NCBI GenBank assembly: GCA_907165135.1
Contig: OU015570.1
Location: forward strand, 2,321,525-2,385,524
Direction: 5' to 3'
DNA: 64,000 bases
Origin: Oikopleura dioica
Taxonomy: Eukaryota; Chordata; Appendicularia; Copelata; Oikopleuridae
Shown here: positions 52,145 to 62,909 of the stretch, one piece after another
Numbering within the stretch: position 1 is the stretch's first letter
Layout of the letters: every line of letters begins with the position of its first letter
Notes under the pieces: generated by a model
Databases searched by the model: none
Told to the model about the DNA's origin: nothing
What the model saw: the letters and a program-made list of their open reading frames with translations, nothing else
Translations under genes and position numbers: made by a program

Positions 52145-52770
52145 GCTATTTACAGTCAATTCATAGTTATGTACCATAACATTTGATCTCGAAAGAAGAG
52201 GTTATACCGATTGTGTAAGACGGCTCTGGCGGCAGTAAGGCTACCTTGGCTGCGATTCTTGACGGACAGGGTGGACAAAGAAACAACCTACAGATTTCCG
52301 AACGGCCGAGTCCATTCATTTAAATTTTCTCTCAGGTCTTCATTTCATAGTTCTCTGAATAATTGCATCTTTAACTTAACGTAAAATTGTAAATATACAG
52401 TAGTTCTCTCATTTCTCTCGTTCAGACAATCGGCGCGGCCGCTGACTGGCTGAGGATGCCCCCTCCTGACAAAATCAGCCAATCAGCGCGCCATTTTCAA
52501 ATTTTTGAAAGTTACGTGCGAGTTTTCTCTCTGCAAAACAATCTGTATGCTTATAACGGTTGGCCATAAATAATTGAAATTTGTCGAACCACATAACCGC
52601 CGCAGTGGAATCCTCAATCTTTTTATATTCTGAAGTTCGTAAAATCCGATGGTCACTTCTTGTTTATTTATGTTTTTGTTTGTTTTTTTTTTGTTAACAT
52701 ATGTTTATTTATATTTATGTTTATTTATTTGTTTATAAATTGTTTACATTATCTTAAGCATTATACAAGA
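52145..52770. other. Non-coding gap
   Basis: No gene that I can support. 52430-52505 is a GC-richer block around GGCGCGGCCGC and ATCAGCCAATCAGCGCG. The end (52690-52750) is a TTTATGTTTATTTATTTG-type simple stretch. Confidence 0.4.
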
Positions 52771-52959
52771 TTACAATAGTTCCCGCTGAATTGGGACGGT
52801 CCTAATAGCGGCCCCCGTACCAATTTGGCGGGCACTCTCGCCAGCCGCCGCGAGCGCCTTTTTCACTTTTCTCGAGGACCCAAATAGCTTCGCGCTGGCT
52901 TGGCGCTTGTCTTGTTGAGGATTGTTGACGGATTTAAAATGGAAATTTGAAGAGCTCAA
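52771..52959 (-). CDS. Small basic Ala-rich ORF
   Basis: About 62 residues, Ser/Lys/Ala-rich (KRQASAKLFGSSRKVKKALA), with no ATG in frame at its start (TTG), so probably an exon. Same strand as and just downstream of the gene at 53023-53512. Unknown. Confidence 0.3.
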   Translation of the reverse strand: MSSSNFHFKSVNNPQQDKRQASAKLFGSSRKVKKALAAAGESARQIGTGAAIRTVPIQRELL

Positions 52960-53022
52960 TAAATATATTTTCAGTTAATTTTAGCTAAGTTGTAGGAAAA
53001 GTATAATACAGTTTTAGAAAGC

Positions 53023-53512
53023 TCACGAGGTCTTCTTTTCTTCTTCAATCATTCTGAATCCATTGAGTCTAGATTGAACTAGAATTTCGACGATCCCATC
53101 ATCGTCAAGAAGCGCAACTGGTGGGTCCACAAGGTTAGCAGCAAGGAGGTGGCCTTCCAATGGAACTTCTTGATGAACATGGGCATCTTCAAGTTTTTTC
53201 TCGATCGCTCATTCTTCGGAAGCTCTGTTCTGCACCGCTCCAATTGTTCCAAATCCGACAGTATGAAAGATTGAAGTCTTCTTTGTAGCATTGAACCCAG
53301 CATTTCGAAAACGTCAACTGTTGTATAAATGTATCATCTTTAAAAATATCTCTTGATTGAACAATTTTTGCAAATTTTGTTATTAAAAGATTACTAATGA
53401 TACATCTATGGGCTTCGGCAACAATCACGTCGGAAAGCTGCTGCCGGAAGTGCCTGTAGGTGTCTGTAATTTTCTTCTTTCTTGTCGTTCTCTTCGTTGT
53501 CTTTGTTTGGAG
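53023..53512 (-). pseudogene. Unknown gene split by a MITE and a frameshift
   Basis: Exon part 53512-53404 (basic, then ITDTYRHFRQQLSDVIVAEA), GT-AG intron to 53318, then 53317-53023 (FEMLGSMLQRRLQSFILSDL ... LEDAHVHQEVPLEGHLLAAN ... MIEEEKKTS). The frame slips at an A6 run near 53215. Its upstream part is cut off by the MITE at 53513. No family recognised; it looks like a former cellular or transposon gene. Confidence 0.5.
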
Positions 53513-53815
53513 GGGTGTAGGGCGGCCACGGTACAAAGTTGTATCGCCGTTACAAATTTGTACCGCCGGTACAAAAATTTTTGTACCGCCGGTACAAGCC
53601 AAAAATATAATCCGAGAAAAAGTGTGCGCTTCGCGCTAGAATTGAAGGAAACTCCTTACTGGTATAGCTGAGGTAGAGTTCCGTCCAAAAATGAGCATTA
53701 TTGTGGGTAAAAATCGGTTTTTATTGTCAAAAAAATTATTATTTTTTGTACCGGCGGTACAAAATTTGTACCCGCGGTACAAATTTCACTTTTGTACCGT
53801 GGCCGCCCGCCCCCC
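53513..53815. mobile_element. hAT-like MITE 2
   Basis: 303 bp, TIRs rich in GGGCGGCCACGGTACAAA; perfect 8-bp duplication GTTTGGAG (53505-53512 and 53816-53823). Interior repeats TTTGTACCGCCGGTACAAA palindromes. A related end (ACCGCGGCCGCCCGCCCC) occurs at 955-973. Confidence 0.88.
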
Positions 53816-53995
53816 GTTTGGAGTAAGCTCTCTTGATCTTTTATAATTCTATGAATGGTGTTTTTAGATGTATTTATGCTTAATTTTTCAATAGCTTATA
53901 GCTAAATTGTACTTTATATTCTACTTATAATCATTCAAATTCTGGACGTCGCTTTAGCATACAGCCGACCTACTCGAGTCCTCGACATTCTGGAT

Positions 53996-54415
53996 AAAAT
54001 AGGTAGTGGCTTAAAACGTCGTCCAGTTGCTGCATGTGCGGCCTAAAACGTCTCTCTTATTCCTGCGTGTGTTGCTCAAAACGTCTTTCCTGTTGCTGCA
54101 TGTATTGCCTAAAACGTCTTTTGAGCCCCTAGGCTTAATGAATGAGTGAGTCCAGAGATGCTTGGTAAAGCCACGTCGCCTAACAGCCCCATAATTTCAA
54201 CAATAGCTAGCCTCGACGATGACTCGGCTTCTTATGTAACGATGAGACAGGAAAAACAGATATTAGCCTAGGGGCCCAAAAGACGTTTTAGGCAACACAC
54301 GCAGCAACTGGAAAGACGTTTTAGGCCTACACATGCAGGGACAGGAGAGACGTTTTAGGCCGCACATGCAGCAACTGGACGACGTTTTAGGCCACCACCT
54401 ATTTTAATAATCGGC
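53996..54415. mobile_element. Fold-back element 3 with internal tandem repeats
   Basis: Arms of about 140-145 bp (53996-54140 and 54272-54415) are reverse complements. Each arm has three or four roughly 45-bp subrepeats of the type GACGTTTTAGGC..ACACATGCAGCAACTGG. The spacer is unique. No gene. Confidence 0.8.
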
Positions 54416-54478
54416 GCGATAATTCTCAACGCGAGCAAGACATCATCCGCGATTCACTTTCCGTTTTCCACCCTGTAG

Positions 54479-55123
54479 ATGTCATTCACATTTCCTGCTA
54501 CCCAACAAAACAAAGAAGCGCATGAAATTTGCTTCGTGTTGGGCCGCTGTGCGACCTTCATAATTCATAAAACCATCGTGCTGTTTGTTTACTCTCGCGA
54601 ATTCAATGGCATCCATGCCGCCAAATCGTCCTTCGCCTCTCCATTCCTCGAACTGCCAGAAATTGACAGGAATGGAAAGCCTTCCAGTCACATCCGGCAT
54701 TCGGCCTTTATTATTTCCCCAAGCCAAGGGCAAATGTGCCACCTGACAAATAAAGCGATTGTCCTTATCGACTTTACAGATCTCCTTGGCTTACAAGCCA
54801 GTGATGTGATCTTTCTATGATTCACATTTTCGATGCTTGATCGGGCCATAATTATGCGCGAAAGTAAGTCTCAAGAATTTGTCGCCTTTATACACACACG
54901 TAAAAATGTACACGTGACCGACGGTGGTGTCAAATTGTACTCCAACACTGTCATTCATAACTCCACTGTATTCGAGCGGGCTCGAGGTTTGTTTAAACAG
55001 AAGCTCGAGTTCGGTCCGAATTCCGATCTCGGAATTTGGGATTCTTTACAGAATTCAGTCACCACGAAAACCTGCCTGCGAATCTGCCTAAACAACACCC
55101 TCGTGTATCTCTGTTCGTATTAG
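54479..55123 (+). pseudogene. Unknown 214-codon gene with one in-frame TGA
   Basis: Two open stretches, 54479-54820 (MSFTFPATQQNKEAHEICFV) and 54833-55123 (MLDRAIIMRESKSQEF), are in the same frame and separated only by a TGA at 54818. Codon choice looks coding throughout (for example FLELPEIDRNGKPSSHIRHS; KQKLEFGPNSDLGIWDSLQN). Single exon. No family recognised. The stop is one C-to-T step from CGA; readthrough or simple decay are both open. Confidence 0.5.
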
Positions 55124-55132
55124 ACTGGTTTA

Positions 55133-55713
55133 TTACGACCACAGTTTAGTGCGACAGAAACATAATACAGACAAACTGCTCGCGAGAGACGAAGGGCTGG
55201 AAACTGTTTTCTTTAGATCGCGAAAGGAAGTGGCAGTCCAAAAAGACCATACAAACCTCGATTGTCGTGAATTTTGTCGAAGAAATTTTAGAAATGGAAC
55301 ACTGGCGTAAAATGGAAGATAAGGACAGCTTCTCATGCAAAAGTAGAGACTCAAGAATATTTTATTATTCTTGAGCTCCTCGGCAGTTTGCGCTCGAAAA
55401 TCATCTTTGAGATTTTTCATTAAATGAAAAAGACACGATTTAGAATTCGCGAAAAGATTCTCTTCTGTGAGCTGTTTTTGAATTGCATTGAGTTTGTCCA
55501 AAAAGTCCCTTTTGAAAAGTTCTTATTATTATTTCCTTTGAAAAAATAGCGATATCTTTGTCAAGCCGTTAATTTGCTGTAAATACAGACCGATTGGTCC
55601 CTCAGAAACCGCAAAAGAGGTACCTGATCGGAAATCAAAAATTTCGCAAGCTTCTTACAAAGGGACTTGACCTGCCATGAATTATTTTTTAGCGGATGCC
55701 CTTGGCCTTGCAT
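55133..55713 (-). pseudogene. Transposase-like fragment (possibly MULE)
   Basis: Broken frames on the minus strand. NSWQVKSLCKKLAKFLISDQ at about 55600-55690 (its upstream end was cut by the element at 55714) and KSCLFHLMKNLKDDFRAQTA at about 55380-55450. The latter resembles the C-x-FH(L/F)..N.. block after the catalytic core of Mutator-like transposases. Weak match; could also be a cellular gene. Confidence 0.35.
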
Positions 55714-56224
55714 TAGGGTCCGGCATGATCGGAGGACCTTATTTTTCAAAAGCGAAAATCTTATAGTATTAAGAAAAAAATCTTATGGGATTTAAGGGAT
55801 TCGAATACGGCGAAAAAAATGATAGTGCCAATATTCTAATTCACCGCCGGAATCGCCGATTTCTCTCGGTTTTTCATACTTAAAATGGCTGCACAAACTT
55901 CTCTTTTTCAAATTTTGATGCATTCAGCCCTAAAAATCACAAATCTGCATAAAAAAATCTAAAAAAATTCAAGGTTTTTATGTGCTGTCCATTTGAAAAT
56001 TATCCATTATTTATCATTATGTGAAAATTGAGGAGGCGCGCTCTGATTGGCTAAAGAGGAAGACATTCTCAGGAGTTAATTTTGAAGGAAGATAATTCTG
56101 AGCTTCCGCGATTTTGTCATTGTTGATGAAAAAGCTCTTCGTCGATTAAAAAAATTTAGTCCCCTGTCATATAGAAAGCCAAAGTTGCTAAAAAATATCG
56201 CCAAGCTTATCGAAATAATAAGCT

Positions 56225-56665
56225 TTCTCCTTCGGGCCGTCTCAGCCCCGTTCCTTGATTTTTAACTTTATAAAAGGTTTCGGGACTGGCCAACGCTGCC
56301 TGCGTACAAAAAGACTACAAGTCTAACTCTAAGTGAGCCTTTATTGTGCGTGAGTTGCACTCTAGCGTGTGCATCTCACTGTTGGTGTTGAGAGTAAAAT
56401 GTGCGTGTCTAGTTGAGAACAGTTCCAGTTTTATAGGGTGATAATTGTTAGGTGGCGCAGTGTAGAAAGTAATCAATCAACCGGTTTCACCTGTGAAACC
56501 GGTGGTACAAGGAATACAGCGTCGCATTCATGTGTATTCACCCATGACTACGTATGAGACATGAAACGTAAGGTTTCCCGAAACCTTATATTTAAGGGGC
56601 TTGACAAAGGCATTTAACTCTGAGGTGATCAATCTCAGTTTTGTCCCCAACCACACCCACACCCG
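56225..56665 (-). repeat. Dispersed repeat B, long copy
   Basis: Begins with CCTTCGGGCCGTCTCAGCCC (the inverted form of the satellite unit) and ends with GTTTTGTCCCCAACCACACC. This is the most complete single copy in the window and shows that the satellite unit is one end of a larger repeat. Confidence 0.65.
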
Positions 56666-56810
56666 TTTGCATAAAAATGAAAATAATTCCTATTTCTTAG
56701 TTTGTTATGGTTATCGTCTTAGAAATTTCTTTTTCTCATAACGAAAATTAAAATTTTTCAATAATTCTGAAAGAAATTATGAAAAATTATGAAAAAAAAT
56801 TTTGATTTTA

Positions 56811-56878
56811 GGTGAATCGATCTCACCACCTCTTGCTTTTCAAGCGAGAGCGCTAACATTTGAGCCACCAAGGGAGGA
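56811..56878 (-). ncRNA. tRNA-like sequence, probable SINE head
   Basis: The minus strand folds as D arm (A box TGGCTCAAATGTTAGCGC), anticodon arm CTCGC-TTGAAAA-GCAAG (GAA-like anticodon) and T arm GGTGA-GATCGAT-TCACC (B box). There is no matching acceptor stem, and a T-rich run follows on the plus strand side. Better explained as a tRNA-derived SINE than as a functional tRNA. Confidence 0.5.
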
Positions 56879-57274
56879 TCCTGGCAGTAATAAAAATCGC
56901 TAGGCGGAGCTGACCAATCAGAGCGCACTTGGCTCTGCATTCAAATTTTCATTAAAGCCCTGAAAAGGGTTGAATCGGAGGTTTTCTGGAGAACCAGTGA
57001 CCGGAATTGAATTCCTTAGGGTCGAATTAGTGGAATCGTGAAGTTTCATTGAAATTAAATTTTTTGTCCTAATCATGCCGGACCCTACCTTGCATCGTCC
57101 GCGATTTTCGGATTTATGAGGATGAAGGCGTCCCTGAGAAATAGCTGATTAATTTATGCAATTTCTTGGCTTTGCACTCAGCTCAGATGTAAAAGTGCCA
57201 ATGAAATCAAAAACTGCCAAGAGTCGCGAATGTCTGTTGTTGTGGTCCCGTCACAACAAGAATGAAAATGTTTT

Positions 57275-57345
57275 GGTAAGACTAGGAATCGAACCTAGGA
57301 CTCTAGCTACGTAGCGCGGTGTGTTAACCACTACATCCTCTCACC
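57275..57345 (-). tRNA. tRNA-like gene or pseudo-tRNA
   Basis: 71 nt on the minus strand. Acceptor GGTGAGA pairs with TCTTACC (one G-T). T arm CTAGG-TTCGATT-CCTAG is perfect, and the A box TGTAGTGGTTAACAC is good. The anticodon stem does not pair properly; a loop CTACGTA would give ACG (Arg). A pseudogene or SINE-derived copy is likely. Confidence 0.4.
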
Positions 57346-57729
57346 GGTTGTTTGCTATTTTAATTGGGATCTATGTCACATTTAGTCGATGACTTCACTG
57401 TGAATTTCCGGAAGTGGAATTTACAGAAATTTTCGACAGAAAAAAACAGGCCTGGGACAAAGCCAAGCATTATGGCTTTGGGAAGTGAAGTGCCTTCCTT
57501 AATGTTGCGAGGCTGGATTGTTTATCATCTTGAAAGAATGAAGAGTATATTAAGTAAGAAATTTTGAAGGTCAAATACCTTCGTTTTCGTTTAAGTTTTG
57601 ACGGCGGACGCACTTTCACGATGATTGATCCCTCCCGCATTTCACTGCGGAGACATGAAGGCTAAAATCTGGGTCCATCGAAGTCCCCAAATTTGCTCTT
57701 CATTTTGGCGCACGCGAGATAATCAGAAA
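57346..57729. other. No supportable gene
   Basis: One open frame at 57364-57567 without start context or known motif; otherwise AT-rich unique sequence. Confidence 0.3.
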
Positions 57730-57731
57730 TA

Positions 57732-58127
57732 TAGTGAAAACTCAAAATTTGCCTATTCTAAATTTGGCCGGTTTTGATCAAAATTGGCTGAATTTTGAAT
57801 CTGAAAAAGACTCAAAAATTGGCCGCTTTTCAAAAATTAAAAAATTTGCATCAAAATAGACCCAAATTATGGTCTTTCTGACCATTTTAAGCTATTTTGA
57901 AGCGTTTAAATCATCTAAAATAACTTTATTTTGATAAAAATGACTTAGAACAAGCAAAAAAATTGAATAAAATTCATCAAAAACGTGAAAATCATGCCCA
58001 AATTCGAAAATTTCGAAACTTTGCTTTTTTGAAGAGGAAGCTTGGCTACCCGGCAAAAAACTCAAAATTTGGCCGCTTTTTTCGGAAATTTGGATCTGAA
58101 AACCGGCCAATTTTTGAGTTTTCACTG
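57732..58127. mobile_element. Mariner-type MITE, copy 2 (inverted relative to copy 1)
   Basis: 396 bp, ends (T)AGTGAAAACTC and GAGTTTTCACTG, flanked by TA (57730-57731 and 58128-58129). Very similar along its length to 8275-8671 in reverse orientation, hence recent activity. Confidence 0.9.
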
Positions 58128-58129
58128 TA

Positions 58130-58683
58130 TCAAAACTCGAGGAAACTGCCAAAATCAATCTTGACGGCCCTTGCGAAATCGGATTGAGCTCGAATATGAA
58201 ACTTTCGAAATTTCTTTTGACTTTCGCCTAATATCACGTGGCGTCAATCGCTACGCGTTGTTGTTCCCCTAATTCTCCCGTTTTTCGGATTTTTAGCCAG
58301 AGATCTGGGTTACGTAGAGTACCAATTTTCACGCTTTCTTGAAGAAAATTGGCACCCTCGAAATTTCAAAAGTTTTGCCCTTTTGGCTTTTCCAAGGACG
58401 AAATATCGGCGTTTGAATTCCAAGTTTAGTAACACTATTTTGGTTTCGGCGCGATGCAAGAAAATTTTCCCAACTTCCGGCCTTGTTTTTTTTTAGAAAT
58501 TTCAACCCTTTGAAGAGTTATCAGTCGCGTCACATGCGAATGATAAACACGAGAATAATCTTAATTTTCTTTCTTCATTTAACGTTAATATTTCAGTATA
58601 AATGAATTTAGATAATGAAGTTCTTCCGTAATTACCTGACCCAAAACCTAACCCAGGGGGCTACGCCCCCCGGGACCCCCCCT
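58130..58683. other. No supportable gene
   Basis: Unique AT-rich sequence; 58640-58683 has CCTAACCCAGGGGGCTACGC, a GC-rich run leading into repeat A. Confidence 0.35.
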
Positions 58684-58800
58684 AACTAATGCCGGGGTCT
58701 AGTCTAGGGTCCTGCGGTAACCCTCGCAAACCCTAGAGAACCCTAGCCTATCCCCCTCGTGTAAGTTTGTTCTGTCATTTATCCCAGTTTCCCTAACCCT
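58684..58800. repeat. Dispersed repeat A, copy 2
   Basis: Same orientation and same ordered blocks as 1-115. A coding-like ORF follows at 58828. Confidence 0.7.
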
Positions 58801-58827
58801 AATTTATAGGAAATATTCAGTCAAGCC

Positions 58828-59106
58828 ATGAGACAATCAAAATTTTCGCGACTGGAGCAACTGCAAGCGCTCAAGAAACAAGTCGAGCTATCACAGAATC
58901 TTTATATTATGATTGAAGCAAATTCACAATGTTCCAACATTATTTCAGATACCCCCATACACAAGAAAAAAAGGATAAAACTTACCACAAAGGATGACAT
59001 CTTGTGCAGGCCCGAGTTCCTTTATGATCTTGTCATCATAAATGATAAGAAATTTCGTTTCTTAATCTTGATGGAGAATTTTTCGTCCATTCACCAGCAA
59101 GTCTAA
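58828..59106 (+). CDS. Unknown 92-aa ORF
   Basis: MRQSKFSRLEQLQALKKQVE at the start (helical), then KKKRIKLTTKDDILCRPEFL. Coding-like composition, no known domain. Positioned directly behind repeat A; could belong to that element. Confidence 0.4.
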   Translation: MRQSKFSRLEQLQALKKQVELSQNLYIMIEANSQCSNIISDTPIHKKKRIKLTTKDDILCRPEFLYDLVIINDKKFRFLILMENFSSIHQQV

Positions 59107-59156
59107 AGTATTTTTAAGATAAGGACTTTATATGATAGTCTATCATTGATAGATAA

Positions 59157-59866
59157 TCAATCTTTAATTATTCTTGCGATCAATTTACCTTGTGGCTCAA
59201 AGACAAAATCCGTTGGGTCTTTTATGTCGCCGCGCTCAGCTTGAATTTTTTTTGTGGTATCGAAGGAGGTTCGTGAATTTATCCTTTGTAGAGAAGAATT
59301 GGCAGTAGGCCTCTTCAGAATTCGTCTGCAGGATAAGACGGGAGACAAAATGTCGGATTTCTTCATCACGACGAAGCAAAACGCTAAATATAAATTAAAC
59401 TTGTTTCTTGTTACTTTTTTTAACCAGCACATTTTCTCTCTGATGATATTTTTCGTTTGAATGATCATCTTTGATTTTCCATAGGAATGTCGACGCAAGA
59501 ATGTTGTCCACTATGTTGAGTAATCGTGTAATTGAAAACATCGAACATTTTATCCGTATCACTACGAACAGTGATTCTATTCTCCGTTGTTATTCTTGTG
59601 ATTCAATTTCTGGTTCTTGTCCTCTCATGAGTCACTTGCTTGATGAACTGTTCATTTGGAACAACTGTGTATCTGGCAGGACATTCTCTTCCTTCGACAT
59701 TCTTCCCCTGGCAATTGTACAGCTGACTGTTTACAAGAGCAGCTGATCTCTGGAGAAAGAATTCTCTTTTATTTTCGAGTACCACAATGTTAGGAAAATT
59801 TTTCCGATTGTTTACAGTTATGTCAATTTCAGATATATTTATTGGATGCTCTTTGGGATCATCCAT
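59157..59866 (-). pseudogene. FLYWCH-type zinc finger gene fragment (MULE-like)
   Basis: The first part, 59866-59603, starts MDDPKEHPINISEIDITVNN. It contains LYNCQGKNVEGRECPARYTV followed by QVTHE, matching the C...C-x-A-R...H pattern of the FLYWCH-like zinc domain common at the N-terminus of Mutator-like transposases. The second part, 59498-59157, is a basic continuation (KSDILSPVLSCRRILK). The junction at about 59600-59500 has stops, so there is an intron or decay. The core transposase was not found next to it. Confidence 0.45.
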
Positions 59867-61101
59867 TTTTAAAATGATGAAATTTGAAAGAATAAGAGGC
59901 TGACAAGTGGATCCACTACGCTTTTTTGGTTTTGGAATGGATAAGGGGATTATTCAATCCGATTGCGCGAGCGCGCGAGAAAGAAAAATGAGTGTCCACT
60001 GAGAATTTCGCTGGCCGAATTTTTCACCAGAATACTTTGTAAAATCTGACCAATTATTCGGTCAATTTGGCCGAATTTTTCATTCAGGATTATTGATAAT
60101 TTTGACGAATAACTCGGCTATGGTTGGCCGAATTTTGAGATCATAATACGAAAATTTTAATATAAGAGCTCTATCAGTATTTAAAAAAAAAAAAGCTGCT
60201 TTGATTTGCGTTCGATCCCTAATCCAAGACTTCGGTTCTGATGATGGAATTTTTGCTGTTCAGAAAAGCCACTGCAAATAAAAAAAAGTCGTTTTTTTGT
60301 CAATTGATATATTTGACTCCTAATTTTATTGTCGAACTTTATCTCAAAAGAACTGTTTCTCGTCAAAATCTTTATTTTTGTTTAGATTAACGGCTTAAGA
60401 TTCCTTCTCGAGTTTTAACTGTAACAGATTTTTCCTCCTTTTGTGGACATTTTCTTTATTTAAAGAGGTCCATTTAATAAGTTTTTTTTTCTTTAGGTTT
60501 CGCTCTCTTTCTGTCAATATTAGATGGTATAAAGATTCTTGTTGGTAGACGTAATTTTCTACATATAAAATCGATTATTTATCATGTAATATTTTTAATT
60601 CTTGCCCTTTGCATCCCGTATGCGGGTGAGGGCCGGATTAAAATTTTGTAAAGAAAGAGTCATTTTTGTAAAGACTCATTCACGCCGTCAACGCGTGGTT
60701 TGTTCTTGAAATTATCTCAACTTAAAAAAATACAGCCGGAACAGTAGAAATGTACATTGGTGTGGGTGATACGTATAGAGTCGCATAAAAAACTTCTTCT
60801 TGTCCTATTTTTCGTATTTTATGTTTATGTTATCGTGCCCTGCCTTATTGATTTATGATATTGACTGATTAACTTGACCTGTTTCGGTACTCAGTGATGC
60901 TGGAAGTGACGCACCCGCTGGACTGAGTTTCCGCCTGACCTATTTGCACCTGATCCCCAATAACGCGAGTCACATGTTTTACATTTTATAACTTATAAAT
61001 TATAAGGTGCAATTTTCCTGTGAAAATCATTCAAAATAAACGAAATCACTCTCCGAGTTTTCGCCTAAGATTCTGTCAAGAGTGCAGCTTTATTTTGTAT
61101 C
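59867..61101. other. Non-coding region, probably including the LTR of retrotransposon 2
   Basis: 59990-60140 repeats TTGGCCGAATTTTTCA four times. The LTR of the downstream element should end shortly before 61102, but only one copy would be inside the window, so its borders cannot be fixed. Confidence 0.4.
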
Positions 61102-61971
61102 ATGGTGAACATCAATAAGCACCCAATCGATGTTCTTCAGAATTTCGAAGACAATTTCCTGATGAAGGAACCGACGATCAAGACAACAAAAAGAGAGATC
61201 CGAGATATAAAAGAAGATTTTGAAAGAGCCCTTATGAGAATGCGTCTTGCTTTCAATTTCTGCCTTACGAATTGCGGACTCGACGAAGACACACCAGCTT
61301 AGAAAGCCGAAAAAGAGCAGTATCACAGTCCTTTCAAAGAAACAAGAAAAGAACTCTGCATGTCTCTTCTAACCCCGGAGTTAAAGCGTAAGTACTACGC
61401 TGAACTTCGGTGAATTACAGGATCTAAGGAATTTTTCGGTTTAATCGACGAAGTTTTTGGAAAATTCTCTGATAAAGACTAAACCAGAGATACTGAGCGA
61501 CAACTTCAAGAGATCTGCAGAAATTCAGAAGAAGAAGAGACGTTCACACGGTATTACAAAAACATCGAGCGACTGGCGAAGGAAGCCAGCGAAAACTGCG
61601 CCAATCTTCAAAAATATTTCACCTCAGAGGCCTTCAACAGATGCTTAAAACCAGAACTGAAGCGCTCTTTGTTGGATCAAGGGATGCACGACCAAGACTC
61701 GAACAGTACCGCTGAATACCTCGATAAGAAGCTAAAATACAAAAATAAAGCTGAAGTTCGTGTCATCTAAACACAAGATATTCTTCTTGAAGAAAAGCTG
61801 AACGCACTCAAGGACCGATTTGCGACCATACCACATATGATCCAAAGCTCAATGGAAAATTCCCTTACAACCCTCATAAAAAACAAAATTGATTGTCTGG
61901 AGCAAGAACTGGCTGAAATCAAAAGAATTGGTCGCCGAGACAATGAGAGATACAGTGATAACCTATTTTAA
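61102..61971 (+). pseudogene. gag: gag of LTR retrotransposon 2 with four in-frame stops
   Basis: A single 290-codon frame starting MVNINKHPIDVLQNFEDNFL. Helical, capsid-like: KYFTSEAFNRCLKPELKRSL, then a coiled-coil end (CLEQELAEIKRIGRRDNERY). Internal stops: TAG 61300, TGA 61411, TAA 61480 and TAA 61768; no frameshift anywhere. Each stop is one C-to-T change from a sense codon (CAG, CGA, CAA, CAA). Confidence 0.7.
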
Positions 61972-62640
61972 GGCCCACCATTTTTAGGCCATTTTTTTTG
62001 AAAAAATCCGAAAATTTGTCATCCTCAAAAAGTCCATTCTAAGGCCACTTTTGATGGTTATTTTTTCCAAATTCGAAAAAACAGTTTTACCGCTAATTTA
62101 AGCGAAGAAATGAGGTTTCTTCATCGCTATCAGGATAAGATTCAGCCCGAAATAATCAGAACTACAGTTGGTCCTCGATTGATTCGAGAATCTTGCGTTG
62201 CAACTGTACGCTTTAAATCTTTATAAGAACTTTAAAGTGCAGCCAATTTAAATAGAATTTCAAATTTAAGATTTCTGTTCTTCTGTGGAGAATCAGTTGG
62301 AATTTTCTTAACTTCGAATAGCAAAAATCATTCAATGATTTGTCTTTTGACCGAAGAGGTTCTCACGTATTAGAAATTTTATTTGTCTTACTACAACATC
62401 AACAGTCTTTCAATTTAAGGATCAAAGCTGATCTTTCGATTCGAAATCTTAATATACTCTTCTTTCTTCCTTGTGGCTGCTTCTGAACGAGTTAAGCAGG
62501 CCAAAGGCGAGAATTTTCAGTAAATCCTGTTTAATGCCGAACAAAAAAAAATAAAAAATCATTGAACTCTAGCTCAGCCCGAAAAATGTTCGTTTTAAGG
62601 CCACTTTTGAGATTCGCTGTCATCCAAAAATCGGCCATAT
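61972..62640. other. Non-coding stretch splitting gag from the zinc knuckle
   Basis: AT-rich; TAAGGCC(A)CC.TTTTT words occur at 61969, 62040 and 62595. Probably a MITE or decayed insertion between capsid and nucleocapsid parts. Confidence 0.4.
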
Positions 62641-62889
62641 AAATATATATATAATTTAAATAAAGAAAGTTCTTGGACACCGGAGCTTCAACTGCCGCGG
62701 AACCAAGCTGACTTGTAATATTTGCCACGAAGTAGGACACATCCAAGCTCCATCCTCGTCAATTCGTGCCTTCCAATTTCATGAAAACTCTCACGCCCGC
62801 GCCATTTCAATTGGAATTATACAACGAATCAACAATTTAAGTCTTTGGCTACCTCCAAGCGGATCTTCGCATTGGTTCAATCAACCTTA
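62641..62889 (+). pseudogene. gag: gag nucleocapsid remnant with zinc knuckles
   Basis: One frame with GHRSFNCR (end of a first CCHC knuckle) and CNICHEVGHIQA (second, last Cys lost), followed by SIRAFQFHENSHARAISIG. Fits LTR retrotransposon 2. Confidence 0.6.
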
Positions 62890-62909
62890 AAAACTGTATT
62901 TTTCAAATA

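Larger units (their letters stand above)
55714..57087. mobile_element. hAT-like non-autonomous element, 1.37 kb
   Basis: Ends TAGGGTCCGGCATGATCGGA and TCCTAATCATGCCGGACCCTA; perfect 8-bp duplication CCTTGCAT (55706-55713 and 57088-57095). It carries a copy of dispersed repeat B (56225-56665) and a tRNA-like sequence (56811-56878), both probably later insertions. No transposase. It interrupts the frame at 55561-55713. Confidence 0.85.

Noticed and set aside
57275-57345. Functional tRNA-Arg(ACG)
   Set aside because: Acceptor and T arms are good, but the anticodon stem has several mismatches. Kept only as tRNA-like.
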